Shown here: positions 7,468 to 14,794 of the stretch, one piece after another | Layout: every line of letters starts with the position of its first letter | Numbering within the stretch: the first letter of the stretch is position 1 | Assembly: GCA_903913965.1 (NCBI GenBank) | Contig: CAIWNB010000051.1 | Location: 1-35,193 of the forward strand | Source of the DNA: an uncultured beta proteobacterium | GTDB taxonomy: Bacteria > Pseudomonadota > Gammaproteobacteria > Burkholderiales > SG8-41 | Direction: 5' to 3' | Length of the DNA stretch: 35,193 nt | Program-made: the position numbers and the translations under genes | Notes under the pieces: model-generated | What the model was told of the DNA's origin: nothing | What the model saw: the letters and a program-made list of their open reading frames with translations, nothing else | Database searches by the model: none

Positions 7468-8459
7468 TTGGTGAGTCCGAGTTCGCCAAGGATGGTGCTA
7501 AGTTCGCTGTATTGGGCCGCCATATAACGGCGCGTGTCGCGGCTGTTCAGGTAGGTATCTTCTTCGAGCTTGGCTTGCAGTTCCTGCTTCCATTCGGGTA
7601 GTTGCGCGAGTCTGGCGAAGACCTGGTCCCAGTAACGCAGTTGCTCCTCGCTGATGCCCTTGGGCGCGAGCACATTGCGCCAGTTCGCAGAGACGACCGA
7701 GAACCCCAGTTCTTTCCATGTGGGCACCGCTGAAAACGCACCCCCCAGGCGCTGCTCGGCGGCCACCGCTAGCACGCGGGCGCGGCCGCTTTGCACATGC
7801 GTGAGTATGCTGCCGGCGGGCGTGGCGGCGACATCGAGGTGACCGCCCAGCATGGCGGTGATGCCCTCGGTCGAGCCGTTGAATGGAATGACCTTGAGAC
7901 GCCGCACGTTGGCGCCGACGGCTTTGGCCAGCAGGGCCACTGCAATGTGGTTATGGCTGCCTACCGAGTTGCCGATGGCGAAGCTGAGACTCGCGGCGTC
8001 AGCGCGGATACGCTCGGCAATATCGCGCGGCATTTTCAGTGGCGATTCATTGCGCACCGCAAACACCACGGATTCGCTACCCAGCTGTGCCAGCGGCATG
8101 GTGTCGGTGTAGTTCAGCGCAACCTTGCCGGTGATGTGATTGGTCAGGATGGTTGGCGAGGTCACCATCAGATAGTGGCCGTCGCCGGGGTGCTGGGTCA
8201 GGTAGTTCAGCCCGATGGCGCCGCCACCACCGATTTTATTGACCACGGTCGCCGGCACGTCGATCAATTTTTTCTCGGTCAACATACGCAGTATCAGGCG
8301 GCCGGTGGCATCGCTGCCGGTGCCTGGCGACGTATTGACGATGATTTCCACCGCACGCTCGGGTTTCCAGACCGCTGCCGCTGCATTGCAAGCGAGCGGA
8401 GCGGCGAGCAGCGTCGCACCGATGATGCTTAGGGCGTGTTTAAACATGGCGCGTCTCAT
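7464..8459 (-). CDS. Tripartite tricarboxylate transporter substrate-binding protein (Bug/TctC family), divergent subtype
   Basis: Periplasmic binding protein with a signal peptide (residues 1-28, hydrophobic ALSIIGATLLAAPLACNAA). The mature domain starts WKPERAVEIIVNTSPGTGSD, followed by the conserved FNGSTEGITAMLGGHLDV segment. It resembles the next gene (6442) more than the classical Bug proteins elsewhere in the window. It is the second gene of the PrpD-Bug-Bug-PrpD operon. Its start overlaps the stop of the PrpD gene at 8456 by four bases (TCAT on the plus strand at 8456-8459). Internal ATG at 8447 is an alternative start. The likely ligand is a carboxylate used by the flanking PrpD enzymes; this is inferred from context only. 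Confidence 0.85.
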   Translation of the reverse strand: MRRAMFKHALSIIGATLLAAPLACNAAAAVWKPERAVEIIVNTSPGTGSDATGRLILRMLTEKKLIDVPATVVNKIGGGGAIGLNYLTQHPGDGHYLMVTSPTILTNHITGKVALNYTDTMPLAQLGSESVVFAVRNESPLKMPRDIAERIRADAASLSFAIGNSVGSHNHIAVALLAKAVGANVRRLKVIPFNGSTEGITAMLGGHLDVAATPAGSILTHVQSGRARVLAVAAEQRLGGAFSAVPTWKELGFSVVSANWRNVLAPKGISEEQLRYWDQVFARLAQLPEWKQELQAKLEEDTYLNSRDTRRYMAAQYSELSTILGELGLTK

Positions 8460-9871
8460 GCCGGGATAAACGCGTCGACAAAACGGTCGGCAGGCGTGGC
8501 GTCGAGTGCTGCGGCATCAGCGCACATCGTAGTGATGCGCTCACACTGCGCCGCCGTGTAGCGGCGCTTCAGGCTGGCGGCGAATTTGGCCTGCAACACC
8601 GGCATCACCTCCGTGCGTCGGCGTTGGTGGCCGATCGGATATTCGATTTCGATTTTCGGCGTGCTGCTGCCATCTTTAAAGAACACCTGCACGGCATTGG
8701 CACTCGAGCGTTTGGCCGGATCGACGAAGTCACGGCTGTAACGCGGTTCTTCGCTCACCACGGTCAGTTCGCGCAGCTGATCAATACGCGGATCGGCGGC
8801 GAATTCATTTTCAAAATCCTGCGGCTTGAGTTCGCCGTGGATCAATCCGACGGCGACGATGTATTGCACGCAATGATCGCGGTCGGCCGGGTTATGCAGT
8901 GGCCCGGTCTTGTACATGATGCCCATCAATGCGGCCTGGCTGTGGATTTCGATGCGTGCGATATCGGCGATGCGGTCTTTGACCAATGCATGCAGCCGAA
9001 ATGCGCATTCCACTGACGATTGACTGTGCATGCCGGCGGCGACAAATTTGAACATCGAGTTCGGCAACACATAGTCGCCGTAAGGGCGCTGGAATTTGAA
9101 CGGTTTGCCGCCAGTGTGGGCGGCATAAAAACCGTATTTCGGCGCGGTAAGAACCGAGGGATAACCCATCTCGCCCTTGACCGCCATCAGCGCCAGTTTG
9201 AGGGCCTGATGTGTGGCGTCAGCGGCGGCCCAACTCTTGCGCCAGCCGGTGTTGGGCGCATGGCGTATCGCCGCCAGACCGCTGTCCACCCAGGCGTTGG
9301 ATACGGCGTTGACGACCTGGGCATGGGTGCCGCCCAGCATGCGTGTCAACACCGCGCTCGATGCCACGCGCGTGAGTAGCGGGTGGTCGATCGCAATGGC
9401 CTTGAAATCATTTTCGATGGCGATGCAGCCTTGTATTTCGTAGGCCATCACCAGTGCTTCGAGGACGTCGGCGATGGTGAAAGATTTGCGGCCGCTGCGC
9501 GTCAGATGATCGGCCAGCATGAGAATGCCGGCCAGATTGTCCGAGGGATGACTGCCTTGCGCGGCGGTGAACGTATCGTTCATGTCGAGCCAGCGGATCA
9601 TCGCGCCAAAGCCGAAGGTTGCGCTCACCGGGTCGAGTACGTGCTGTGTGCCTGGAACCCGCGAGCCGTGCGGTACTACGGTGCCTTCAACCACCGGGCC
9701 GATCAGCTTGGTGCAATCAGGGAAGTCGAGCGCGTCGAGTGCGCAGGCCATGGTGTCGGTCAGGCACAGTCGCGCCGCGTCGATGGCCGGGCGGCTGATT
9801 TTGAAATTCATCACATAGTCTGCGATGTCGGTGAGTTCGCGATCGAACGGCGGACGTGCGTTTGCTGCCAT
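8456..9871 (-). CDS. MmgE/PrpD family protein (2-methylcitrate dehydratase-like), copy A
   Basis: First gene of the minus-strand operon. WLDMND and HPSDN, seen about 14 residues apart in the N-terminal helical domain, match the paralogue at 5012. The C-terminal small domain ends in RRTEVMPVLQAKF, also shared with that paralogue. I prefer the ATG at 9871 because the protein then begins MAANARPPFDRELTDIADYV, in register with the paralogue; starts at 9934 and 9940 would add 21-23 residues without similarity. Neither start has a strong ribosome site. It runs divergently from the UGSC selenoprotein operon, so both promoters should lie between about 9872 and 10005. The reaction is unknown. Confidence 0.85.
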   Translation of the reverse strand: MAANARPPFDRELTDIADYVMNFKISRPAIDAARLCLTDTMACALDALDFPDCTKLIGPVVEGTVVPHGSRVPGTQHVLDPVSATFGFGAMIRWLDMNDTFTAAQGSHPSDNLAGILMLADHLTRSGRKSFTIADVLEALVMAYEIQGCIAIENDFKAIAIDHPLLTRVASSAVLTRMLGGTHAQVVNAVSNAWVDSGLAAIRHAPNTGWRKSWAAADATHQALKLALMAVKGEMGYPSVLTAPKYGFYAAHTGGKPFKFQRPYGDYVLPNSMFKFVAAGMHSQSSVECAFRLHALVKDRIADIARIEIHSQAALMGIMYKTGPLHNPADRDHCVQYIVAVGLIHGELKPQDFENEFAADPRIDQLRELTVVSEEPRYSRDFVDPAKRSSANAVQVFFKDGSSTPKIEIEYPIGHQRRRTEVMPVLQAKFAASLKRRYTAAQCERITTMCADAAALDATPADRFVDAFIPA

Positions 9872-10005
9872 GGGTGGTTTTCCCGGTTTGTTGGGTGTAG
9901 GGCCGAGATTAACAGCAAGTGTTGCTGAATTCATCCGCACTGTATTTGTGAGGGTGAGTGCGAGTTGTTAATATCGCCCCTCTTTTATCACGATGCGGAG
10001 ATGCC

Positions 10006-10614
10006 ATGACTCAACAGCAGACATTCGGCAATGTGAGTGTGTTGCTGCCCAACGGCACGGCTGATATCGCCGCCCTGGTACTTGCACCGCGTTTGCAGAG
10101 CCTCGAAGGCGCGCGCATCGGCATCCTCGATAACTGCAAGGAATTTGCCGATCTGGTGCTCGGTGGTGTGGCCGGGGTGTTGCGGCGTGATTACAAGCTC
10201 GCTGAAGTGCGCTTCTGGCGCAAGAGTTACCTTGGCATACCCGCACCGTTTATCGCCGAGATGGCCGCCGGTTGCGACGCTGTCATCAACGGCGTCGGGC
10301 ATTGAGGTTCTTCAACCCCCTGGACCGCGCGTGACGCGGCCGCGCTTGAAGACCTTGGCATTCCCACGGTGACCGTTATTAGTACCGCGTTCGCGCCGCT
10401 CGCTCGCGTCACCGCAGAAGGGGTTGGCCGCGTGGCGCTGCCGATCGTGGTGGTGCCGCATCCGGTGGGTGATCGTGACGAATCGGTGGTGCACGGGCGT
10501 GGCGCGGAAATCGCCGCCTTGTGCGCGCAATTGCTGACCACTCCGGCCGCTCAATTGGAGCGCGAATTCCGCAGCAAACAGTTTCCGCTACCTGATGCGT
10601 TGATGCCGCGATGA
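10006..10614 (+). CDS. UGSC-family selenoprotein (in-frame TGA read as selenocysteine)
   Basis: The gene reads as one frame from ATG 10006 (ribosome site GGAG at 9997-10000) to TGA 10612-10614, with one internal TGA at 10303-10305, codon 100. Before it the protein reads DAVINGVGH; after it GSSTPWTARDAAALEDLG, then IPTVTVISTAFAPLAR. This is the pattern of the UGSC (seleno)protein family, where Sec or Cys starts a U/C-G-S-C motif. Here the motif is U-G-S-S, so the second cysteine is replaced by serine. A hairpin with the features of a bacterial SECIS follows directly (10306-10354). The total is 202 residues, with no signal peptide. The stop overlaps the next ATG by 4 bp. A gene finder would split it or call a 99-residue protein. 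Redox function is likely from the Sec, but the reaction is unknown. Confidence 0.85.
10306..10354 (+). promoter_or_regulatory. SECIS-like hairpin directly after the in-frame TGA
   Basis: The outer stem pairs GGTTCTTCAA (10306-10315) with TTGAAGACC (10346-10354): nine base pairs with one bulged T. An inner stem pairs CCGCG (10325-10329) with CGCGG (10335-10339), closing a five-base loop CGTGA (10330-10334) that contains GU. GG (10322-10323) can extend the inner stem to CC (10340-10341), bulging A10324. The apical loop starts 24 bases after the TGA, within the range described for bacterial SECIS elements, and loop G plus a bulged base are typical of SelB targets. The pairing was judged by eye. 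Confidence 0.7.
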
Positions 10615-11663
10615 CCGCACTACAAATGCCAATCCTGGACGATGGCGACGACGCGCTCGATCGCATCAACGATTATTTTTATGAGCAGGGCTGGACTGAC
10701 GGCCTGCCCATCGTGCCACCGACTCCGGAGCGAGTCGAACGCATGCTCGCCGGCATGCCTGCCCACGATGCCGATGAATTAATCGGTGCGGTACCGCCGA
10801 AATTCGGCCATGCGACGCTGCGTCAGGTTGCGGTGAATGCGGTGATGGCGGGTTGCAAGCCAGAATATCTGCCAGTGGTGGTGGCGGCATTGCGCGCGGT
10901 GATGGAGCCTGCCTACGGGCTCGAACACCGCCAGACCACCACGCACGCCGGTGCGCCCTTGATCATCGTCAACGGTCCGATCGTGCAGCGCCTGCGCATC
11001 AATTGCGGCACCGGCGTGTTCGGGCCCGGCTGGCGTGCCAATGCGACGATCGGTCGCGCTCTGCGTCTGGTGCTGGTGAACATCGGCGGTGCGGGGCCCG
11101 GTGTCGATGCCTCGCAGACCGGGCATCCGGGCAAATACACCTATTGCATCGCTGAATACGAGGCGGCGAACCCCTGGCAGCCGCTGCATGTCGAGCGCGG
11201 TTTTTGTCCTGAGCAGGACGTGGTCACCGTGGTCAATGCAGAAGCGCCACACAGCATGACCGAGAACGTCCAGACCGAGCCGCTGGAAATTATGCGCACC
11301 TTTGCTTCGTCGATGGCCACCCTCGGCGTCAACAATCTGTATTCGCAGGGCCATCCGGTGCTCGCCTTGGGGCTGGAACACGTGCAATATCTGGCTGACG
11401 GCGGATTGAGCAAGCGTGATGTGCAGACCGCCTTGTTTGAAATGGCGCGCCAGCCGTGGGGACTGATGAAGAACCGCGGCAAATCGAAGGGACCGCGGTT
11501 CCCGGAATTTGTCGATCGATCTGATGACCGCTCGATGGTGCCCATTATCAATGCGCCCGCAGACCTGATCGTGATCGTGGCCGGCGGTGCCGGTGGTAAA
11601 TCGATGTTCATGCCCACTGCCGGTGGCCAGAGTTTGAGTGTTTCAAAATTGATTGAGCCTTGA
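10611..11663 (+). CDS. Conserved hypothetical protein coupled to the UGSC selenoprotein
   Basis: I recall this sequence type from uncharacterised bacterial proteins but cannot name a function. Conserved-looking blocks are WTDGLPIVPPTPERVERML (about 28-46), AVNAVMAGCKPEYLPVVVAA (about 75-94) and THAGAPLIIVNGPI (about 112-125). FGPGWRANATIGRALRL (about 138-154) and HPGKYTYCIAEYEAANPW follow. Cysteines are few (near 83, 134, 180 and 198). There is no signal or membrane segment, so it is cytoplasmic. Its ATG overlaps the selenoprotein stop (ATGA at 10611-10614), which strongly suggests the two act together, perhaps as subunits or sequential enzymes. A Bug gene follows downstream, so the pair may act on an imported compound. 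Confidence 0.8.
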   Translation: MTALQMPILDDGDDALDRINDYFYEQGWTDGLPIVPPTPERVERMLAGMPAHDADELIGAVPPKFGHATLRQVAVNAVMAGCKPEYLPVVVAALRAVMEPAYGLEHRQTTTHAGAPLIIVNGPIVQRLRINCGTGVFGPGWRANATIGRALRLVLVNIGGAGPGVDASQTGHPGKYTYCIAEYEAANPWQPLHVERGFCPEQDVVTVVNAEAPHSMTENVQTEPLEIMRTFASSMATLGVNNLYSQGHPVLALGLEHVQYLADGGLSKRDVQTALFEMARQPWGLMKNRGKSKGPRFPEFVDRSDDRSMVPIINAPADLIVIVAGGAGGKSMFMPTAGGQSLSVSKLIEP

Positions 11664-11708
11664 TGAATGCTTGGCGATCCGGGCGCTTCTTGCCCCTGCC
11701 CCAGTCCT

Positions 11709-11787
11709 CCCCCGCTCCGCAGCGGAGGGGGTAATGCCACCGCGCGCATTGAGCCGGTCCCTTTCCCTGCGCAAGCTTGGGAAGGAC
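11709..11787. repeat. Two tandem GC-rich hairpins between the UGSC partner gene and the Bug gene
   Basis: The first hairpin pairs CCCCC (11709-11713) with GGGGG (11727-11731) and TCCG with CGGA around a CAG loop, with a two-base GC bulge. The second pairs GTCC (11757-11760) and TTCCC (11763-11767) with GGGAA (11779-11783) and GGAC (11784-11787). Together they look like a REP/BIME-type intergenic element. Neither has a T-run, so they are not simple intrinsic terminators, but they could lower read-through or stabilise the upstream message. Only one copy lies in this window. Confidence 0.4.
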
Positions 11788-11836
11788 AGGATGGGGGCGT
11801 ACAGTGGCTCTTTTGAAATTCGAGGAAATGCATACG

Positions 11837-12814
11837 ATGAAAACTTTTAAAACCGTTGCAAGAGATTGCTGCGCGGTCGGGTTGATGGGCATTTGCGCGG
11901 TTGCCAGCGCGCAGAACTACCCCGCCAAACCGGTGCGTGTGATCGTGCCGTTTCCACCGGCAGGCGCGGCCGACATCGTTGCGCGTCACGCCGCGAACGG
12001 TTTGAGCGAGGGCTTCAGCGTGCAGTTCGTGGTGGAAAACCGCGGCGGTGCTGCGGGTGCGATCGGTGCCGAGGCGGCGGCACGGGCCACGCCCGACGGC
12101 TATACGCTGATGATCACCTCGTCGAGCACCATGTCGATCAATCCGCATTTATCCGCACGTCTAAGCTTTGATCCGATCAGCAGTTTTACACCGGTTGGTC
12201 TGGTCGGCTTTGCGACCAATGTGGTGGCGGTGCATCCGTCGGTGCCAGCGCGCACGGTCAAGGAACTGATTGCGCTGGCCAAAGCGAAACCCGAGGGCAT
12301 CAGCTTTGCCTCCAACGGCAACGGCACCATCAGCCATTTGACCGGCGAGCTGTTCATGCAACAGGCGGGGGTGAAAATGCTACACGTGCCCTACAAGGGC
12401 GCCTCGGGGGCGGTGATCGATGTGTTGGCCGGCCAGGTGACGTTACTGTTTGCCGCCTATCCCAGCATTGCCGTACAGGCGCGCGCCGGCAAACTGCGCG
12501 CGCTGGCGGTGACCAGTCTCAAACGCATGACGCTCGCGCCGCAACTGCCGACGATCGCCGAAGCGGCCTTGCCCGGCTTCGAATCGAACCAGTGGTGGGG
12601 ATTGTATGGGCCGGTCGGGCTGCCGGCCAACGTCGTTACGCGCCTTAATACCGAACTCAACAAGGTGTTGCGCAGCGAAGACCTGCGCAAGAAATATGCG
12701 GTTGATGGCATTGAAGCCGCAGGCGGTACGCCGGCCGATCTGGCGGTCTATTTGAAAACCGACTTCGACCGCTGGGCCAAAGTCGTCAAGGCCGCCGGCA
12801 TCAAGCCGGAGTAG
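11837..12814 (+). CDS. Tripartite tricarboxylate transporter substrate-binding protein (Bug/TctC family)
   Basis: A classical Bug protein of 325 residues. The signal peptide spans about 1-27 (KTFKTVARDCCAVGLMG, cleavage after ASA). The mature chain starts QNYPAKPVRVIVPFPPAGAA, the family's ligand-binding loop. It continues with the conserved GYTLMITSSSTMSINP and YKGASGAVIDVLAGQVTLLF segments. I chose ATG 11837 because it sits 10 bases after GAGGA and gives a normal signal peptide. It is third on the plus strand after the UGSC pair, 173 bp downstream of it with two hairpins between. It ends only 3 bp from the convergent amidohydrolase gene at 12818, with no room for separate terminators. Confidence 0.88.
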   Translation: MKTFKTVARDCCAVGLMGICAVASAQNYPAKPVRVIVPFPPAGAADIVARHAANGLSEGFSVQFVVENRGGAAGAIGAEAAARATPDGYTLMITSSSTMSINPHLSARLSFDPISSFTPVGLVGFATNVVAVHPSVPARTVKELIALAKAKPEGISFASNGNGTISHLTGELFMQQAGVKMLHVPYKGASGAVIDVLAGQVTLLFAAYPSIAVQARAGKLRALAVTSLKRMTLAPQLPTIAEAALPGFESNQWWGLYGPVGLPANVVTRLNTELNKVLRSEDLRKKYAVDGIEAAGGTPADLAVYLKTDFDRWAKVVKAAGIKPE

Positions 12815-12817
12815 GGT

Positions 12818-13702
12818 TCAGCCTTTGAGTGTTTCCGGCCAGTAAAGCCGCGTCGGATTGTCGACGAGTATGCGTATACGCATCGCCTCGTCGGTGATGG
12901 TTTGCGCAAACAAATCGACCTGTTCGCCGTCGTTGGGCATTTCTTTCACATTCGGATGCGGGTAATCGGTACCCCACAACACGCGGTCGGGCGCGGCTTC
13001 GACCAGCGCCCGCGCGTAGGGCATGGCGTCGTGAAAGGGTTTGCCGGCCGATGACACGCGCTCGAAGCCGCTGACCTTGGTCCACACGCGCTCTTCGCGC
13101 ATGAGGTCAAGCATCAGTTTGAAGGGCCGTTGGTCGAGGCCGTTTTTGGCAACCACGCGCCCCATGTGATCAATGATGAAGGGCATTTCAAGGCCAAGCA
13201 GAAAGTCGCGATAAGTGAGGATATCCTCGGCGTCGAGATGTACTTGCAGGTGCCAGCCCAGCGGTGCAATGCGCGCCACCACCGCTTCGATCACCTTGAG
13301 GTCAGGCGCACCACCCAGATGGGCGACAAAATTAAAGCGCGCACCGCGCACCCCGGCCACATGCAGCGTTTCGAGTTCCGCCTCGCTGACCGTATCGTCG
13401 ATCATGCAGACGCCGCGCCACGCACCCTTCGACCAGGTCAGCGCATCGACCAAGGCAGCGTTGTCGAGGCCGTGGCAACTCGCCTGCACCAGGACCGCAC
13501 GCGAGAAGCCCAGATGTTTATGCAGCGCGGCGAGTTGTTCTTTCGGCGCATCCGGCGGCGTGTAGCTGCGGTTGGCCGAGTACGCAAATGTCGCGCCGGG
13601 GCCGAAGACGTGACAGTGTGCGTCGCAGGCAGCCGGCGGCGGCGTGTATTGCGGTTTGATCGGATTCGGATCGGGGGCGAGGATGGTTTTGGGTTCGGTC
13701 AT
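12818..13702 (-). CDS. Amidohydrolase-superfamily hydrolase, LigI (2-pyrone-4,6-dicarboxylate lactonase)-like
   Basis: A 294-residue TIM-barrel metal-dependent hydrolase of the amidohydrolase_2 group. DAHCHVFGP (27-35) carries the first-strand HxH; a histidine in LQVHLDAED, one in IIDHMGR and the final-strand aspartate in LWGTDYPHPN complete the usual active-site set. The DAHCHVFGP opening and the WGTDYPHPN end are most like LigI, which opens the pyrone ring in protocatechuate 4,5-cleavage, and relatives. Substrate identity is not proven. I chose ATG 13702, two bases after the stop of the Bug gene at 13705, rather than the longer frame reaching back into that gene. It is last in the nine-gene minus-strand unit. 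Confidence 0.8.
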   Translation of the reverse strand: MTEPKTILAPDPNPIKPQYTPPPAACDAHCHVFGPGATFAYSANRSYTPPDAPKEQLAALHKHLGFSRAVLVQASCHGLDNAALVDALTWSKGAWRGVCMIDDTVSEAELETLHVAGVRGARFNFVAHLGGAPDLKVIEAVVARIAPLGWHLQVHLDAEDILTYRDFLLGLEMPFIIDHMGRVVAKNGLDQRPFKLMLDLMREERVWTKVSGFERVSSAGKPFHDAMPYARALVEAAPDRVLWGTDYPHPNVKEMPNDGEQVDLFAQTITDEAMRIRILVDNPTRLYWPETLKG

Positions 13703-13704
13703 GA

Positions 13705-14670
13705 TTAGAGTCTCTGAATTTTCGTTTTGTCGATGAGGGCGTTCCACTTGGCGATTTCTTCCACCATCAGTTTACGCATGCCTTCGGGCGTGCTGAGATT
13801 CTGGCTGACCCCGAGCTCCTGAAAGCGCTGTGCGATCAGCGGTGAATTCACCGCGGCGTGGATTTCCTTGTTCAAGCGCGCGACGATGGCCTTGGGGGTT
13901 TTGGCCGCCACCGCGATGCCGTTCCACGAGTTGACTTCATAGTCGGCGAGGCCACTTTCGTGGAGCGTCGGCACATTCGGCAGCATCGGTGAGCGTGTCA
14001 TCGAGGACACCGCCACGGCGCGCAGGGTGTTGGCGCGTATCTGCCCCAGCACTGGCGGCAGAAATTCCATCGCCACCTGCACACTGCCGCCGCGCAGCGC
14101 GGTCAGCACGCCGGCGGTGTTGTTAAACGGCACGCTGGTGATGTCGAGCCCGCCGATTGATTTGAATAATTCCGCCGACAGATGCTGGGTGGTGCCGATG
14201 TTGATCGAGCCGATGTTGAACTTGCCGCTACTGGCCTTCGCCAGGCTGATCAGTTCCTTGATGGTTTTCGCCGGTGAATCGGGGCTCACCAGCACGACGA
14301 TGCTGAAGCCGCCGATGGTCGACACGGTTTCGAAATCCTTCACCGTGTCGTAGGGCAGTTTCTTGAACATCGCCGCACTCACCGCGTTGGTGTTGTTCAT
14401 CAGGTAGAGCGTGTAACCGTCGGGTTCCGACTTGGCGACCGTTTCGGTGGCGACGATGCCGCCGGCACTCGGCCGGTTATCAATGATGATCTGCTGGCCG
14501 ATCGATTCGCTCATTTTCTGCATGACGGCGCGCGAGGTGATGTCGCCGACGCCGCCGGGCCCGAAGGGCACCAGCAGGCGGACCGGTTTCGACGGGTAGG
14601 GCTGGGCAAGCAATGTCGTTGCGAACAGCGACGGTAAAAGTATCGATACCAAAAATTTGGCAATTCTCAT
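13705..14670 (-). CDS. Tripartite tricarboxylate transporter substrate-binding protein (Bug/TctC family)
   Basis: A 321-residue classical Bug protein with a clear signal peptide (MRIAKFLVSILLPSLFATT, cleavage after LLA). The mature start YPSKPVRLLVPFGPGGVGD is the ligand loop, followed by GYTLYLMNNTNAVSAAMFKK and FNNTAGVLTALRGGSVQVAM. A good ribosome site (GGAG, read on the minus strand) precedes the ATG. It lies between the UbiD gene (124 bp upstream, with a long palindrome between) and the LigI-like hydrolase (2 bp downstream). The tight link to the hydrolase suggests it binds the compound that enzyme helps degrade. Confidence 0.88.
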   Translation of the reverse strand: MRIAKFLVSILLPSLFATTLLAQPYPSKPVRLLVPFGPGGVGDITSRAVMQKMSESIGQQIIIDNRPSAGGIVATETVAKSEPDGYTLYLMNNTNAVSAAMFKKLPYDTVKDFETVSTIGGFSIVVLVSPDSPAKTIKELISLAKASSGKFNIGSINIGTTQHLSAELFKSIGGLDITSVPFNNTAGVLTALRGGSVQVAMEFLPPVLGQIRANTLRAVAVSSMTRSPMLPNVPTLHESGLADYEVNSWNGIAVAAKTPKAIVARLNKEIHAAVNSPLIAQRFQELGVSQNLSTPEGMRKLMVEEIAKWNALIDKTKIQRL

Positions 14671-14721
14671 TTTTATTCTCCGCGTGTTTCCAGGGAACTG
14701 CTAATCAATTTATCCGATCGT

Positions 14722-14783
14722 CTGTAGGGGGCGCACCGCGCACCTTCCGCTGTCGTCCGGCGTGCGCAGTGCGCACCCTACAG
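14722..14783. repeat. 62-bp imperfect palindrome between the UbiD and Bug genes
   Basis: Arms of 22 bases (14722-14743 and 14762-14783) pair at 20 positions, from CTGTAGGG/CCCTACAG inward through GCGCAC-type repeats, around an 18-base loop. The TGCGCAC-containing ends resemble dispersed REP-like repeats found between genes in many proteobacteria. It sits inside the minus-strand operon and could act as an mRNA processing or partial termination point. No second copy is seen in the window. Confidence 0.6.
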
Positions 14784-14794
14784 ACCTTGGACCA

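Noticed and set aside
10303..10305. TGA as a nonsense mutation in a decaying gene
   Set aside because: The TGA lies exactly on the Sec column of the UGSC motif, the rest of the frame is intact, a SECIS-like hairpin follows, and the downstream gene is coupled.
10369..10614. Separate 81-residue ORF starting at GTG/ATG-like codon after the TGA
   Set aside because: It is in the same frame as the gene at 10006 and is the C-terminal half of the selenoprotein; its own start lacks a ribosome site.
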